NCBI RefSeq assembly: GCF_900163695.1
Contig: NZ_FUIC01000008.1
Location: 124,001 to 188,000 of the forward strand
Length of the DNA: 64,000 bases
Direction of reading: 5' to 3'
Source of the DNA: Gulosibacter sp. 10
GTDB taxonomy: Bacteria > Actinomycetota > Actinomycetes > Actinomycetales > Microbacteriaceae
Shown here: one piece after another, positions 38,989 to 50,441 of the stretch
How the letters are laid out: each line of letters opens with the position of its first letter
Numbering within the stretch: the first letter of the stretch is position 1
Notes under the pieces: generated by a model
What the model was told of the DNA's origin: nothing
Seen by the model: the letters and a program-made list of their open reading frames with translations, nothing else
The model's database searches: none
Program-made: the position numbers and the translations under genes

Positions 38989-38992
<4 letters not shown>
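37643..38992 (-). CDS. pyrC: Dihydroorotase
   Basis: PyrC cyclises carbamoyl aspartate to dihydroorotate. The 449-residue class I amidohydrolase has the metal motif [20 protein letters not shown], the later His ligands in HVCHLST and the catalytic Asp in VVGTDHAPH. The ATG at 38992 overlaps the pyrB stop (ATGA). Confidence 0.96.
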
Positions 38993-40607
<1,615 letters not shown>

Positions 40608-40635
40608 TCATCGGGCCGGGGTGTCGACGGCGCGC

Positions 40636-41052
40636 TCAGGCGCCGTGCCGGTCCGAGATGCGCGCGAGCACGCCGTTGATGAAACGGCTCGAGTCCTCGG
40701 TCGAGTACTCGGTGGCGTTCTGCACCGCCTCCGAGATGGCGACGACGTCGGGGACCTCCTCGTTGAACCGGATCTCCCACACGGCGATCCGCAGGATCGC
40801 GCGGTCGACCCGCGGCATCCGCTCGAGGCGCCAGTCGCGCGCGGTGGACTCGATGTCCTCGTCGATCTCGGCGAAGTGCTCGGCCACGCCGGAGACGATC
40901 TGCCGCGCGTAGCGCCAGGAGGCGGCGCGCTCCGGCTCGTTCGCGGCGCGCGCCTGCTCGTCCGCGAGCACCTCCTCGATCGAGTGGCCGACGAGGTCCG
41001 CCTTGAACAGCATGTCCATGGCGCGCTTGCGCGCCTTGCTCCGGGCGCTCAC
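40636..41052 (-). CDS. nusB: Transcription antitermination factor NusB
   Basis: NusB with S10 (NusE) binds boxA of rRNA transcripts. The 138-residue all-helical protein shows ARKRAMDMLFKADL at the start, then RMPRVDRAILRIAVWEI and AISEAVQNATEYSTEDSSRF at the end. The GTG start at 41052 shares one base with the efp stop (TAGTG). Confidence 0.95.
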   Translation of the reverse strand: MSARSKARKRAMDMLFKADLVGHSIEEVLADEQARAANEPERAASWRYARQIVSGVAEHFAEIDEDIESTARDWRLERMPRVDRAILRIAVWEIRFNEEVPDVVAISEAVQNATEYSTEDSSRFINGVLARISDRHGA

Positions 41053-41615
41053 TAGTCGTTCACGCGACCGAGGTAGTCGCCCGAACGGGTGTCGACCTTG
41101 ACCCGCGTGCCCTGGTCGACGAAGAGCGGGACCTGGATCTCGGCGCCCGTCTCGACGGTGGCCGCCTTGGTGCCCGCGTTGGAGCGGTCGCCCTGGAGGC
41201 CGGGCTCGGTGTACGTGATCTCGAGCACGACCGAGGGCGGCATCTCGATGTAGAGGGGGTTGCCCTCGTACATGCCGATCTGCACCTGCTGCTGCTCGAG
41301 CATGTACTTCGCGGCGTCGCCCACGACGGCCTCGGGCACCGTGAGCTGGTCGTAGTCCTGCTGGTCCATGAAGACGAAGTCGTCGCCGTCGCGGTAGAGG
41401 TACTGGTAGTCGCGACGGTCGACCGTGGCGGTCTCGATCTTCGCGCCGGCGTTGAAGGTGCGGTCGACGGTCTTGCCCTGCACGATGTTCTTCAGCTTGG
41501 TGCGCACGAAGGCGCCGCCCTTGCCGGGCTTCACGTGCTGGAACTCGAGTACCTGCCAGAGCTGGCCGTCGATGATCAGGACGAGGCCGTTCTTGATGTC
41601 TGCGGTGGTTGCCAT
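41052..41615 (-). CDS. efp: Elongation factor P
   Basis: EF-P rescues ribosomes stalled at proline runs. The 187-residue, three-domain protein has the tip loop [13 protein letters not shown] and the C-terminal signature ending ARVNT-like [11 protein letters not shown]. No EF-P modification enzyme lies nearby. A GGAAGGA ribosome site precedes the ATG, and TAAGCT (41646-41651, minus strand) may be its own -10. Confidence 0.96.
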   Translation of the reverse strand: MATTADIKNGLVLIIDGQLWQVLEFQHVKPGKGGAFVRTKLKNIVQGKTVDRTFNAGAKIETATVDRRDYQYLYRDGDDFVFMDQQDYDQLTVPEAVVGDAAKYMLEQQQVQIGMYEGNPLYIEMPPSVVLEITYTEPGLQGDRSNAGTKAATVETGAEIQVPLFVDQGTRVKVDTRSGDYLGRVND

Positions 41616-41671
41616 GTGAGGATTCCTTCCAGATTAAGACGATCCAGCTTAGCGCGCCGAACGCGCTCGCT

Positions 41672-42760
41672 TCAGGATCCGATCTCCTGATAGGCGGCGA
41701 AGAGCATCGACTCGTCGGGCGCCTGCATGATCGTGGGCTTGCCGATCTCGTCGAGCACGACGAAGCGCAGCATCGAGCCGCGCGCCTTCTTGTCGCGCTT
41801 CATCACCGACAGGAGCGTCGGCCAGCGGCCGGCGGGGTACTGCGTGGGCAGCCCGAGCAGCTCGAGCACGCGCAGGTGGCGGTCCGCGTCCTCGTCGCTC
41901 AGCCGGCCGGAGAGCCGGGCGAGCTCCGCCGCGTAGCGCATGCCCACGGAGACCGCGGCGCCGTGGCGCCACTGGTAGCGCTCGGCGTGCTCGATCGCGT
42001 GGCCGAGCGTGTGGCCGTAGTTGAGCATCTCGCGCCCGCCCTGCTCGGTGAGATCGTTCGCGGTGACGTCGAGCTTGTACCGGATCGAGAGCTCGATGAT
42101 GCGCCGGAACTCGTCCGACTCGGGGTCGGTGGCCCGGTCCGGGTCGGCCTCGATGAGGTCGAGGATCTCCGGGGCGTGGATGAATCCCGTCTTGACCGCC
42201 TCGGCGAACCCGGTGACGAGCTCGTTCCGGGGCAGCCCGGCGAGCGCGTCGAAGTCGACGACGACCCCCGCGGGCGGGTAGAAGGCGCCCACGAGGTTCT
42301 TGCCCTCGTTCGTGTTCACGCCGGTCTTGCCCCCGATCGAGGCGTCGACCATGCCGAGCACGGTGGTGGGGACGTGGACGACCTTGATGCCGCGCAGCCA
42401 GGAGGCCGCCGCCCAGCCGCCCAGATCGGTGACCGCTCCCCCGCCGATCGCGAGCACCGCGTCGGAGCGGGTGAAGTCGGACTGCCCCATGATCTGCCAG
42501 AGGAACTCGGCGACCTGGACGCGCTTGCCCGCCTCGGCGTCCGGGATCTCGGCCATCAGCACCCGGCGGTACTTCGGCGCGAGCAACTGCCTGACCTCCT
42601 CGGAGATCGCGCCGAGCGAGGGCTGATGCACGATCAGCAGCTGCTCGACGCGGTCGCCGAGCAGCTCGTCGAGGCGATCGTCCAGCGTGCGGATGAGTCC
42701 GCGGCCGATCTGGACCGGCCCGTGCCCGCGGCCGCCTTCCAGCGTGAGGAATTCCGTCAC
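41672..42760 (-). CDS. aroB: 3-dehydroquinate synthase
   Basis: AroB converts DAHP to 3-dehydroquinate with NAD and a metal. The 362-residue protein has the NAD/substrate motif GGGAVTDLGGWAA, PTTVLGMVDASIGGKTGVN and metal-ligand histidines in YGHTLGHAIEHAE. The GTG start at 42760 follows AAGGAG. It lies 49 nt after aroK. Confidence 0.96.
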   Translation of the reverse strand: MTEFLTLEGGRGHGPVQIGRGLIRTLDDRLDELLGDRVEQLLIVHQPSLGAISEEVRQLLAPKYRRVLMAEIPDAEAGKRVQVAEFLWQIMGQSDFTRSDAVLAIGGGAVTDLGGWAAASWLRGIKVVHVPTTVLGMVDASIGGKTGVNTNEGKNLVGAFYPPAGVVVDFDALAGLPRNELVTGFAEAVKTGFIHAPEILDLIEADPDRATDPESDEFRRIIELSIRYKLDVTANDLTEQGGREMLNYGHTLGHAIEHAERYQWRHGAAVSVGMRYAAELARLSGRLSDEDADRHLRVLELLGLPTQYPAGRWPTLLSVMKRDKKARGSMLRFVVLDEIGKPTIMQAPDESMLFAAYQEIGS

Positions 42761-42809
42761 CGAGAATGCTCCTTCGTGTTCGTATCTGCAGGTGCGCCGG
42801 CGCCGTCCA

Positions 42810-43370
42810 TCAGCCCGTCGGCACCGTTCCGTCCTCGTCCGCCTGCTCGGCGGCCTTGCGCGCGAGCAGCGGCGAGTCGATCTTCTTGAGATGCCGCCGG
42901 ACCTCGTTCACGACCTGCCACATCGGGCGGAAGCTCGTGTCCACCCTCAGGTCGGCGAGGCGCTCGTAGACGGGCCTGCGCCGCTCGAAGGTCTCGACCC
43001 AGGAGTCGATCCCGCTGAGCAGCGGCCGGTTGGTCTTGCCCGAGATCCGCTCCTCGATCGCCCGGCGATTGGCGACGAGCAGGACCACCTCGTGCTCGCC
43101 GTACTCGAGATCGGCCTGCGTCCCCTCGTCGAGGATGGCGCCGCCGCCGAGCGAGACCACATCGTACTCCCGCAGGGCGTTCGCGACGACCTCGCGCTCG
43201 AGTCGGCGGAACGCCGGTTCGCCCTCCCGGGGGATGAACTCGTGGATCGGCCCGTGCTCGCGCACGAAGAGCTTGTCGGTGTCGGCGTAACTCGCGCCGA
43301 GGCGCTGCGCGAGGCGCTTGCCCGCGCGAGACTTGCCCGCCGCCGGGGGCCCGATGAAGACGAGGCTCAT
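42810..43370 (-). CDS. aroK: Shikimate kinase
   Basis: AroK phosphorylates shikimate at O3. The 186-residue protein has the P-loop [16 protein letters not shown], the shikimate-binding DTDKLFV, the GGGAI loop and the lid RNRPLL-like KTNRPLL. The ATG overlaps the aroC stop (ATGA). Confidence 0.95.
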   Translation of the reverse strand: MSLVFIGPPAAGKSRAGKRLAQRLGASYADTDKLFVREHGPIHEFIPREGEPAFRRLEREVVANALREYDVVSLGGGAILDEGTQADLEYGEHEVVLLVANRRAIEERISGKTNRPLLSGIDSWVETFERRRPVYERLADLRVDTSFRPMWQVVNEVRRHLKKIDSPLLARKAAEQADEDGTVPTG

Positions 43371-44635
43371 ACCTTCCACTCGCTCCGCGAGTCGCCCATC
43401 GGCGTCTCGTCGACCGGCCCCTCCACCGTCTCGGGGTCGACGAGCTCGGGGCTCGTCCGCAGCGTCTCGGGGATCGCCTCCAGATAGGCGGCGAGGTTGC
43501 GGCGCACCTCGGCGAGCGAGTCGCCGCCGAACTTCTCGAGCACGGCGTCCGCGAGCACCAGCGCGACCATCGCCTCGGCGACCACACCCGAGGCGGGCAC
43601 CGCGCACACGTCGGAGCGCTGATGGTGGGCGGTGGCGTTCTCGCCCGTGCGCACATCGACGGTGTGGAGCGCGCGCGGCACCGTGGCGATCGGCTTCATG
43701 CCGACGCGCGCCCGGAGCACCGCGCCCGTGGTCATGCCGCCCTCGATGCCGCCGGCGCGATCCCCGGCGCGGTGGATGGTCCCGTCCACCGCGTACAGGG
43801 GGTCGTGGGCCTGCGAGCCCGGGCGGCGCGCGGTCTCGAGGCCGTCGCCGATCTCCACCGACTTGATGGCCTGGATGCCCATGAGCGCGCCGGCGATGCG
43901 CGAGTCGAGGCGGCGGTCCCAGTGCACGTAGGAGCCGAGCCCGGGAGGCAGGCCGTAGACGAGCACCTCGGTGACGCCGCCGATCGTGTCGCCGCTGCGC
44001 CGCGTCTCGTCGATCCTCTCGACCATGGCTGCCGAGGTCTCCGCGTCCAGGCAGCGGACGGGGTCGGCGTCGAGCCGCTCCACGTCCTCCGGCCGCGGCC
44101 AGGGCGCCTCCTCCGGCACCAGCCGGTCGCCGATGGCGACCGTGTGGCTCACCGTGCGGATGCCCAGCTCGGCGAGGAACTTCTTGGCGACGGCGCCGAG
44201 CGCCACGCGGGCCGCCGTCTCGCGCGCGCTCGCACGCTCGAGCGCCGGCCGCGCCTCCTCGAACCCGTATTTCTGCATGCCCACGAGATCGGCGTGCCCC
44301 GGGCGCGGACGGGTGAGCGGCGTGCCCCGCCCGGTCTCGAAGACCTCGGGGGCGACGGGCTCGGGGCTCATGACCTCGGTCCATTTCGGCCACTCGGTGT
44401 TCTGGATCCGGATGCCGAGCGGCGAGCCGATCGTGAAGCCGTGCCGCACGCCGCTCGACAGCGTGAGCTCGTCCTGCTCGAATTTCATGCGCCCGCCGCG
44501 GCCGTGACCGAGCTTGCGGCGCGCGAGATCGGCCCGGACCTCGTCGAGCGAGACCGGGACGCCGGCCGGCAGGCCTTCCAGCAATGCGAAGAGTTCGGGG
44601 CCGTGAGATTCCCCTGCGGTGAGCCAACGAAGCAT
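43367..44635 (-). CDS. aroC: Chorismate synthase
   Basis: AroC makes chorismate from EPSP using reduced FMN. The 422-residue protein has the signatures [37 protein letters not shown] and [20 protein letters not shown]. It is somewhat longer than most relatives because of its C-terminal tail. The ATG at 44635 follows GGAAG. It has its own promoter because the LuxR gene separates it from aroE. Confidence 0.96.
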   Translation of the reverse strand: MLRWLTAGESHGPELFALLEGLPAGVPVSLDEVRADLARRKLGHGRGGRMKFEQDELTLSSGVRHGFTIGSPLGIRIQNTEWPKWTEVMSPEPVAPEVFETGRGTPLTRPRPGHADLVGMQKYGFEEARPALERASARETAARVALGAVAKKFLAELGIRTVSHTVAIGDRLVPEEAPWPRPEDVERLDADPVRCLDAETSAAMVERIDETRRSGDTIGGVTEVLVYGLPPGLGSYVHWDRRLDSRIAGALMGIQAIKSVEIGDGLETARRPGSQAHDPLYAVDGTIHRAGDRAGGIEGGMTTGAVLRARVGMKPIATVPRALHTVDVRTGENATAHHQRSDVCAVPASGVVAEAMVALVLADAVLEKFGGDSLAEVRRNLAAYLEAIPETLRTSPELVDPETVEGPVDETPMGDSRSEWKV

Positions 44636-44707
44636 TCTTCCATCATCTCATGAACCGCCCGCCGCGATCCCCCCGGAATAGACGGCGAACCCACATGAAA
44701 GGCGGAT

Positions 44708-44735
44708 ATTCTACAGACGTTCGATGAAATCGCAA
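44708..44735 (-). promoter_or_regulatory. Promoter of the aroC operon
   Basis: TTGCGA (44730-44735), a 16-nt spacer and TAGAAT (44708-44713) on the minus strand predict a start near 44701, about 66 nt before the aroC ATG. Confidence 0.6.
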
Positions 44736-44902
44736 GCATCGCGAGCGGATCATCGGAGTGAATCTGGGCCGCGGATCACAACTGGGTGGCTCGATGGGTG
44801 GTTTTCACCGACGACTCGTGCACTGCCGCGGCTGTCGAGAGCGGGCTGTGCCAGTGTTTCTCGTCGCGATACCGGGCCGCCGCCGACAAGGGAGGTCGAG
44901 GA

Positions 44903-47530
44903 ATGGCCGAGAAAATCACAACCGTAGGGGGAACCGTGCGACAGGACTCCGCCCATGAGACGCCGTTCGGATACGGTCGTCCGCGAACCGTCACCCGGCT
45001 CATCGAGCGCCCGCGGCTCGCATTCTCCCCGGCCCCTCCGCTGACCGTCTTCACCGCCCCCGCCGGCTACGGGAAGACCATCGCGCTCTCCCAGTGGGCG
45101 GACGCCCTCGAGCAGGAGGAGCACGAGGTCGTCTGGTTCCGCCTGGCCGAGTTCACGGAGGGCCGGCACGAGTTCTGGCGGCTGCTCGCGGGGGCGTTCG
45201 GGCTCCCCTCCGGGCCCGACGAGCCCTCCGAGCACCTCCGGAAGCGGCTGCTGCAGCACTGCACCGGGCTGCGCCGCCCCACGTTCCTGTTCATCGACGA
45301 CTATCAGACCGCGACCGACTCCACGACGGATGCGATGCTCGCGGAGCTCGTGCAGCGCAGCCGCCACCTCCACCTCGTCGTCGCGGCGCGGCACTTCGCG
45401 CTCCTCGACGGGCCCCTCGTGACGAGCAAGTTCGACGTGCGCATCGTGCTGGAGTCCGAACTCGCCTTCACCCTCGAGGAGGCCTGCGAGCTCGCGCGGC
45501 GCTGCGGCTGGGAGGACGAGGAGCCGGTGCGTGCCCTGCACGCGCAGGTCGGCGGCTGGCCGCTCGTCCTGCAGACCGCCCTCGCCGCCGGCAACGCCGA
45601 AGGCGTCGACCGGGCCAATCCGCGCGGCGTCTTCGACCGCCAGCTGGCGGGGCTCGCGGAGGGCTTCCTCTCGACCGTGGATCAGCGGCACGGCCGCCTC
45701 GCACTGCTCGCCGTCGCGCTGTGCCCGGGCATCAGCCTCCGGCTCGTCACGGAATGCGTCCGCTTCGCCGACGGCGGCGCAGAAGCCGAGCCGGTTCCGC
45801 AGCAGTCCGTCGACCGGATCATGATCCGCCTGCAGGGCCTCGGCCTCGTGGAGCGCACCCACAGCTTCCAGACCCAGCGGTTCCGCTGCCATCCCGGGCT
45901 CGAAGGGGCGCTGCGGCTCCGCGCGCACGACGAGATCGAGGACGGCTGCCTGCGCGAGCTCACGAGCGCGCACGCCTCGGACCTGGCCGAGGACGATCCC
46001 CCCTCGGCGTTCAGGCTCCTCTGCGAGATCGAGAACTACGAGGCGGCCGAGATCGTGATGCGCCGCCACTTCATCGCGATCCTCTCGAGCGACGAGGCGA
46101 CCCGGGCCGCGCTCGCGGCCATCCCCTTCTCGCGGCTCTTCCGGCATCTCGCGCTCTCGGGGGCCCGGGTGCTGTTCGCGCTCTCGGACCCGCTGATCCC
46201 CGACTCCACGGTGACCGCGCTGCTCGAGGGCATCCGGGACACCGCGCGGCAGGCCGTCTCGGGCCGCGACCGCGGCGCCGCCTTCCCCGCCATCGCCGTC
46301 CTCGCGGGCGTGGAGCTCTACCTCGGCAACGTCGCGGACTCGCTCCGCCTCGCGCAGGATCTCGAGCACCGGCTCTCCGAGGACGCCCGACCGGGCGCCT
46401 TCGCGCCGAAGGAGATCCAGGCGTTCACGTTGAACATCATCGGCCTCGTGGGGCTCGCCAACGGCGATTTCGCGCTCGCCAACCGCAACTACCGCGCGGC
46501 GCTGAAGCTCGCGATGCACGCGGGCAGTCTGCCGAGCCAGATCCGGGCGCTGCAGGGACTGGCGCTCGCGGCCGGCATCGTCGGCGACATGGAATCGCTC
46601 CGGTCCTATCTCGAGCGCGCCGGGCAGATCGCCGACCACCACGACGAGGCGGACTTCATCGTCGAGGACACCGTCTGCGCGCAGCTGATCGCGGCGTGCG
46701 AGCGGGGCGACCAGCAGCGCGTGCAGCAGCTCTCGGCCGCCATCCAGCCCCTGCTCTCCCGGATGGTCACGGCGCCGCTCATCGTCATGACGCAGATCAT
46801 GACCGTGCGGAAGCACAGCGGCACGTACTCGGCGCTCACGGCGCTGCATCAGCGTGTGCCCGCGGGTTGGCTCGAGGCCCCCGAGAAGACCTACTTCACG
46901 CGCCTGTTGGGGGTCTTCGCCGCCGATCTCAACACGCTGCTCGGCAATTTCGCCGCGGCGGAGGCGCAGCTGCGCCGCATGGACGCCGAGCAGCCGGAGG
47001 TGCGGCTCGCCCGCGCCAGGGTGCAGTTCTTCGGCGGCGACGCCCAGGGCTCGCTGCGCACCGTGCAGCAGCTGCAGCCGCCCCTGAACGAGCGGCTCCA
47101 GCTCGAGTGCGAGCTGCTCACCGCGCTGTCCTCCTGGCAGCTCGGCTTCGCCGACGACGCGTTCGCGGCCCTCGACAGCGCGACCCGGCGGATGGCCGAG
47201 ACCTCCGGATACGGCTCGCTGCTCCAGCTGCCCTTCGAGCCGCTGCGGCAGCTCGCCGAGGAGGCGGCGGAGCGGGGGCGGGAGTCCCCGCTGCAGGAGA
47301 TCGAGGCGATCCCGGAGACGCTGCGCGCCGTGCAGATCGAGCCGCTCACCGCCGCGGAGATGCGCGCGCTCGCCGTGCTCGCCGAGGGCCGACCGCTCGA
47401 GGAGACGGCCCAGCTGATGTACGTCTCGCTCAACACGCTGAAGTTCCACCTGCGCAGCATCTACCGCAAGCTGCACGCCTCCAATCGGGAGGAGGCCGTC
47501 GGCAGGGCCACCCGGATGGGGCTCGTGTGA
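44903..47530 (+). CDS. Large LuxR-family regulator (LAL/MalT-like)
   Basis: The 875-residue protein has an N-terminal STAND-type NTPase (Walker A APAGYGKT near residue 50, Walker B FLFIDDYQ), a long helical, probably TPR-like middle (about 380-800) and a C-terminal LuxR HTH (about 812-870: LTAAEMRALAVLAEGRPLEE, VSLNTLKFHLRSIYRKL). LAL proteins activate transcription after binding an inducer and ATP. The target is unknown; the only neighbours are aroC and aroE. The ATG at 44903 follows GGGAGGTCGAGGA. Longer in-frame readings from 44786 are unlikely. Confidence 0.9.
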   Translation: MAEKITTVGGTVRQDSAHETPFGYGRPRTVTRLIERPRLAFSPAPPLTVFTAPAGYGKTIALSQWADALEQEEHEVVWFRLAEFTEGRHEFWRLLAGAFGLPSGPDEPSEHLRKRLLQHCTGLRRPTFLFIDDYQTATDSTTDAMLAELVQRSRHLHLVVAARHFALLDGPLVTSKFDVRIVLESELAFTLEEACELARRCGWEDEEPVRALHAQVGGWPLVLQTALAAGNAEGVDRANPRGVFDRQLAGLAEGFLSTVDQRHGRLALLAVALCPGISLRLVTECVRFADGGAEAEPVPQQSVDRIMIRLQGLGLVERTHSFQTQRFRCHPGLEGALRLRAHDEIEDGCLRELTSAHASDLAEDDPPSAFRLLCEIENYEAAEIVMRRHFIAILSSDEATRAALAAIPFSRLFRHLALSGARVLFALSDPLIPDSTVTALLEGIRDTARQAVSGRDRGAAFPAIAVLAGVELYLGNVADSLRLAQDLEHRLSEDARPGAFAPKEIQAFTLNIIGLVGLANGDFALANRNYRAALKLAMHAGSLPSQIRALQGLALAAGIVGDMESLRSYLERAGQIADHHDEADFIVEDTVCAQLIAACERGDQQRVQQLSAAIQPLLSRMVTAPLIVMTQIMTVRKHSGTYSALTALHQRVPAGWLEAPEKTYFTRLLGVFAADLNTLLGNFAAAEAQLRRMDAEQPEVRLARARVQFFGGDAQGSLRTVQQLQPPLNERLQLECELLTALSSWQLGFADDAFAALDSATRRMAETSGYGSLLQLPFEPLRQLAEEAAERGRESPLQEIEAIPETLRAVQIEPLTAAEMRALAVLAEGRPLEETAQLMYVSLNTLKFHLRSIYRKLHASNREEAVGRATRMGLV

Positions 47531-47545
47531 CCCGATCGAAGCCTC

Positions 47546-47564
47546 CCTCGCCCCTCGGGCGAGG
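47546..47564 (+). terminator. Terminator hairpin after the LuxR gene
   Basis: CCTCGCCC-CTC-GGGCGAGG, perfect 8-bp arms (47546-47553, 47557-47564), 15 nt after the stop codon. No T-run follows. Confidence 0.5.
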
Positions 47565-47743
47565 CGACGGGTGAACCTGCGGGTGAATCCCCTGTCAGGA
47601 CGGCGCATCCCTCGACCCGAGGGAGTAGCATCGCTGACGGCCGGGGCGCCTGGAGTCCGTATCGCTATGTATTTCCTCCTAGCACCCCTCGCTCACTCGC
47701 GGGTCACTCGCCGCGGAGAAGGGGCGGACCGGGGCTTCGGCCC
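47565..47743. other. Non-coding spacer between LuxR gene and aroE terminator
   Basis: I see no gene here. It holds a short direct repeat CGGGTGAAYC near 47570-47590, a TAGCAT hexamer (47624) and a GGGC-TTCG-GCCC mini hairpin near 47730. Some of these could belong to a small RNA or promoter, but nothing is strong enough to name. Confidence 0.4.
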
Positions 47744-47776
47744 GGCGGCCCTGCCGTCCCTACCGGCAGGGCCGCC
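47744..47776 (-). terminator. Terminator hairpin after aroE
   Basis: Perfect 13-bp arms (47744-47756, 47764-47776) with a 7-nt loop, 40 nt past the aroE stop. It would end the rarA/alaS/mltG/aroE-side transcript. Confidence 0.7.
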
Positions 47777-47815
47777 CCCATCGGGGACTCCCGCCGGTGC
47801 CCGGCGTCGAGGAGG

Positions 47816-48763
47816 CTAGCCCAGCGCCGTGCGCATGGCGTCGATGATGCCGAGCTCGCCGGGCAGCGCCTCGTCGATATCGCGCCCCGAGAAGAGCCGG
47901 ACCTGCCGGACCGCCTGGTGCAGCAGCAGGTCCAGGCCGGTGACGATCGGCGCCGCCGCCCGCGACCACTCGACGGCGAGGGGCGTCGGCCAGGGCGAGT
48001 AGGCGGCGGAGAAGAGCACGGGCGCCGCACCCGCGCGGAGCCCTGCGCGCAGCTGCTCGGCATCGGCCGCGCAGCCGCCGGGGATCGTGTCGATCACCGC
48101 GGCCGCATCGGCCTCGAGCCGCCAGGCGGCGAGGTCCGCGGCCGTGAACGTCGTCCGCGACCGGGCGCCGCCCGCCGAGGCGTTCAGCGACTCGGCGAGC
48201 GCGGCCGCCCGCTCCGGCCGACGCGCCCAGATGCGCACCTCGCCCGCGCCGAGGCGCTCGGCGGCGATGCCGAGCGAGGCGGCGGTGCCGCCGCTGCCCA
48301 GGACGTCCGCCCGCCCCTCCACGGCCGCCACCCCCCTCTCCGCGAAGGCGTCGATCGCACCGGGGATGTCGGTGTTCCAGGCGCGGGCCGGCGATCCGGG
48401 GTCGAGCGCGTCGAAGACGAGGGTGTTCGCGGCCCGGGACCGGACGGCGTCCTCCGAGGCGCTCGCCGCGAAGCGCAGCGCCTCGGCCTTGAGCGGCGCG
48501 GTCACGGAGAAGCCGCGCCAGCCCTGCCCCCGCCCCCGCAGCGCCTCCTCGAGCCCGCCGGCGGGGATCCGCCAGCGCTCGTAGGTCCAGTCCGCCCCGA
48601 GTAGTCGGTACGCGGCCAGCTGCAGCTGCGGCGAGCGGGAGTGCTCGATCGGGTCGCCGAGCACGGCGAGCCTCGCGGCGCCCCCTCCGCGCGGGGGCTC
48701 GACGCTGTGCAAGCCCTCCGGCACGGCGGGGAAACGCGGTTCTTCACGATGCGGTGCGGCCAC
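47816..48763 (-). CDS. aroE: Shikimate dehydrogenase
   Basis: AroE reduces 3-dehydroshikimate with NADPH. The 315-residue protein has a 28-residue N-terminal extension, the substrate motif PIEHSRSPQLQLAAYR, the catalytic Lys in FSVTAPLKAEA and Asp in NTDIPG, and the NADP site LGSGGTAASLG. The GTG start at 48763 gives the extension; the conserved part begins at ARLAVLGDP. It is 43 nt after mltG and is separated from aroC by the LuxR gene. Confidence 0.92.
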   Translation of the reverse strand: MAAPHREEPRFPAVPEGLHSVEPPRGGGAARLAVLGDPIEHSRSPQLQLAAYRLLGADWTYERWRIPAGGLEEALRGRGQGWRGFSVTAPLKAEALRFAASASEDAVRSRAANTLVFDALDPGSPARAWNTDIPGAIDAFAERGVAAVEGRADVLGSGGTAASLGIAAERLGAGEVRIWARRPERAAALAESLNASAGGARSRTTFTAADLAAWRLEADAAAVIDTIPGGCAADAEQLRAGLRAGAAPVLFSAAYSPWPTPLAVEWSRAAAPIVTGLDLLLHQAVRQVRLFSGRDIDEALPGELGIIDAMRTALG

Positions 48764-48806
48764 GGCGGCCCTTTCTCACTCGGCTCGGGCGGAGGGGCCC
48801 GCGGCG

Positions 48807-50426
48807 CTAGCTGTAGTCCGGGTTCTCCTCGAGCCAGGCGATCCACTGGTCCACCGCTTCGAGATGCTCCTCGTAGCTGGAGGTGAACACGGTCTCCCCC
48901 GTCTCGAGGTTCACCGTCACGAAGTAGAGCCAGGGCCCTTCCGCGGGGTGCATCGCCGCGTCGATCGCGAGGTCGCCGGGGTTCGAGATCGGCCGGATCA
49001 CGAGGCCGTTGTGCTGATAGGTGTTGTACTCGTTGCTCGCGTCGTTGCGCTCGGCGTCCGTCGTGGCCGCGCGGTCGTACTCGCCCGTGCCGTAGGTCAC
49101 GGTCGCGTCGGACTGCAGCGGCATGTCGATGTCGATGCGGTTGAGGAAGACGCGGGACACCTTGTAGAAGTCGTCCTCGAATCGGGCCTCCTTCTCGATG
49201 AGGGAGGCCAGGCGGATGACGTCCCACACCTGGTCCTCGGGCACGCCGTGCGCCTCGAGCGACTCGTAGGTGCGGTCGACCATGATGGTCAGCACCGCCT
49301 CGGCGTCATCCTCGGGCGCGAACGTATAGGTGGCGGGGAACAGGAAGCCCTCGAGCGATTCGGCCTCCTCCGGCAGGCCGAAGGCCTGCGGGTCCGCGGC
49401 CGCCGCCTCGAGCTCCTCGACGGGAATGCCGATCGAGCCCTCGATGAGCGTGAAGACGTCGCGCATGATGGTGCCCTCGGGGATGGTCACCGTGTTCTCC
49501 ACGCGGTTCTCCTCGTCGGTCAGCGCGACCAGCGCCGATGCGGCGCTCATCTCCTCCTGCATCGTGTACGTGCCGGGCATGAACACCGGCTCCTCCGGCA
49601 TCGCGGTGATCGAGCGCAGGAAGGCGTCCGAGGTCTTGATGATGCCCTCGTCCTGCAGCCGGATGCCGATATCGGTGCCCGTGTCCCCGGGCAGGATCGT
49701 GAAATTCACCTCGGTGCCGTTCCCGGTGCCCTCGAAGTCGTCCTGCTGCCAGCCCAGCACCTCCTGGATGCGGTCGCCGAAGACGTTCCAGCCCACGACG
49801 CCGGCGCCGATGACGGCCGCCAGCGCGATGAGCACCACGATGAGGCCGCCCCAGCGGCGGCGCCTGCGCCCCTCGCGCTTGCGGGGGGCGGCGGACGCCT
49901 CCGTCGGCTCCCCCGCTCCGGCGAGGATGTCCGCGAAGGGATCCGCGGCATCGCCCGCCCGCCCGGAGGCCGATCGCGACTCGCCTCCCCGTGGCGCCCT
50001 CTCCGCGGGCTGCTCCTCGGCCGCCGGCTTCCGCCGCCCGGCTGCCGCGGCCTGCTCGGCTGCCGCAGCCTGCTCAGTGGCGCGGTGCTCCCGCGCCGGC
50101 TCCGCGCGCCGGTCCGAGGCGGCCTGCTCCCGCGAGGGCCGGGCACGCCCCGGAGGACGTTCTCCCCCGGCCCGCTCGCCGGGCTGCTGCGCCGGCCGCT
50201 CGTCTCGCACCGCCTCCGGACGTTCCCGCGGTCCGGGCTCTCCCGGCGCGGCCCCCTCGGGCCGCGCCCCGGAGGCGGCCGGCTCCGCGGGTCGCTCCCG
50301 GCCCGCGGCCTGCGCGTCCAGCTCCGCCCGGCGGGCGCGCTCCTCCGCACGAGCCCGCTCCGCCTCCCGTCGCTCGCGACGGGTCATCGGGCGGCCATCG
50401 CCTTCGTGCTCGCGGTGCGAATCCAT
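48807..50426 (-). CDS. mltG: Endolytic murein transglycosylase MltG
   Basis: MltG cuts nascent peptidoglycan glycan strands. The 539-residue protein has a long low-complexity cytoplasmic tail rich in Arg, Ala, Glu and Pro (about 1-190), one transmembrane helix (about 190-212) and the extracytoplasmic YceG domain (about 240-530) with the catalytic Glu in LASLIEKEAR and the conserved TPNYNTYQ-like SNEYNTYQHNGLVIRPISNPG. mltG-ruvX-alaS order is usual in Actinobacteria. Confidence 0.94.
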   Translation of the reverse strand: MDSHREHEGDGRPMTRRERREAERARAEERARRAELDAQAAGRERPAEPAASGARPEGAAPGEPGPRERPEAVRDERPAQQPGERAGGERPPGRARPSREQAASDRRAEPAREHRATEQAAAAEQAAAAGRRKPAAEEQPAERAPRGGESRSASGRAGDAADPFADILAGAGEPTEASAAPRKREGRRRRRWGGLIVVLIALAAVIGAGVVGWNVFGDRIQEVLGWQQDDFEGTGNGTEVNFTILPGDTGTDIGIRLQDEGIIKTSDAFLRSITAMPEEPVFMPGTYTMQEEMSAASALVALTDEENRVENTVTIPEGTIMRDVFTLIEGSIGIPVEELEAAAADPQAFGLPEEAESLEGFLFPATYTFAPEDDAEAVLTIMVDRTYESLEAHGVPEDQVWDVIRLASLIEKEARFEDDFYKVSRVFLNRIDIDMPLQSDATVTYGTGEYDRAATTDAERNDASNEYNTYQHNGLVIRPISNPGDLAIDAAMHPAEGPWLYFVTVNLETGETVFTSSYEEHLEAVDQWIAWLEENPDYS

Positions 50427-50441
50427 AAGTGTGAGGGGCTC

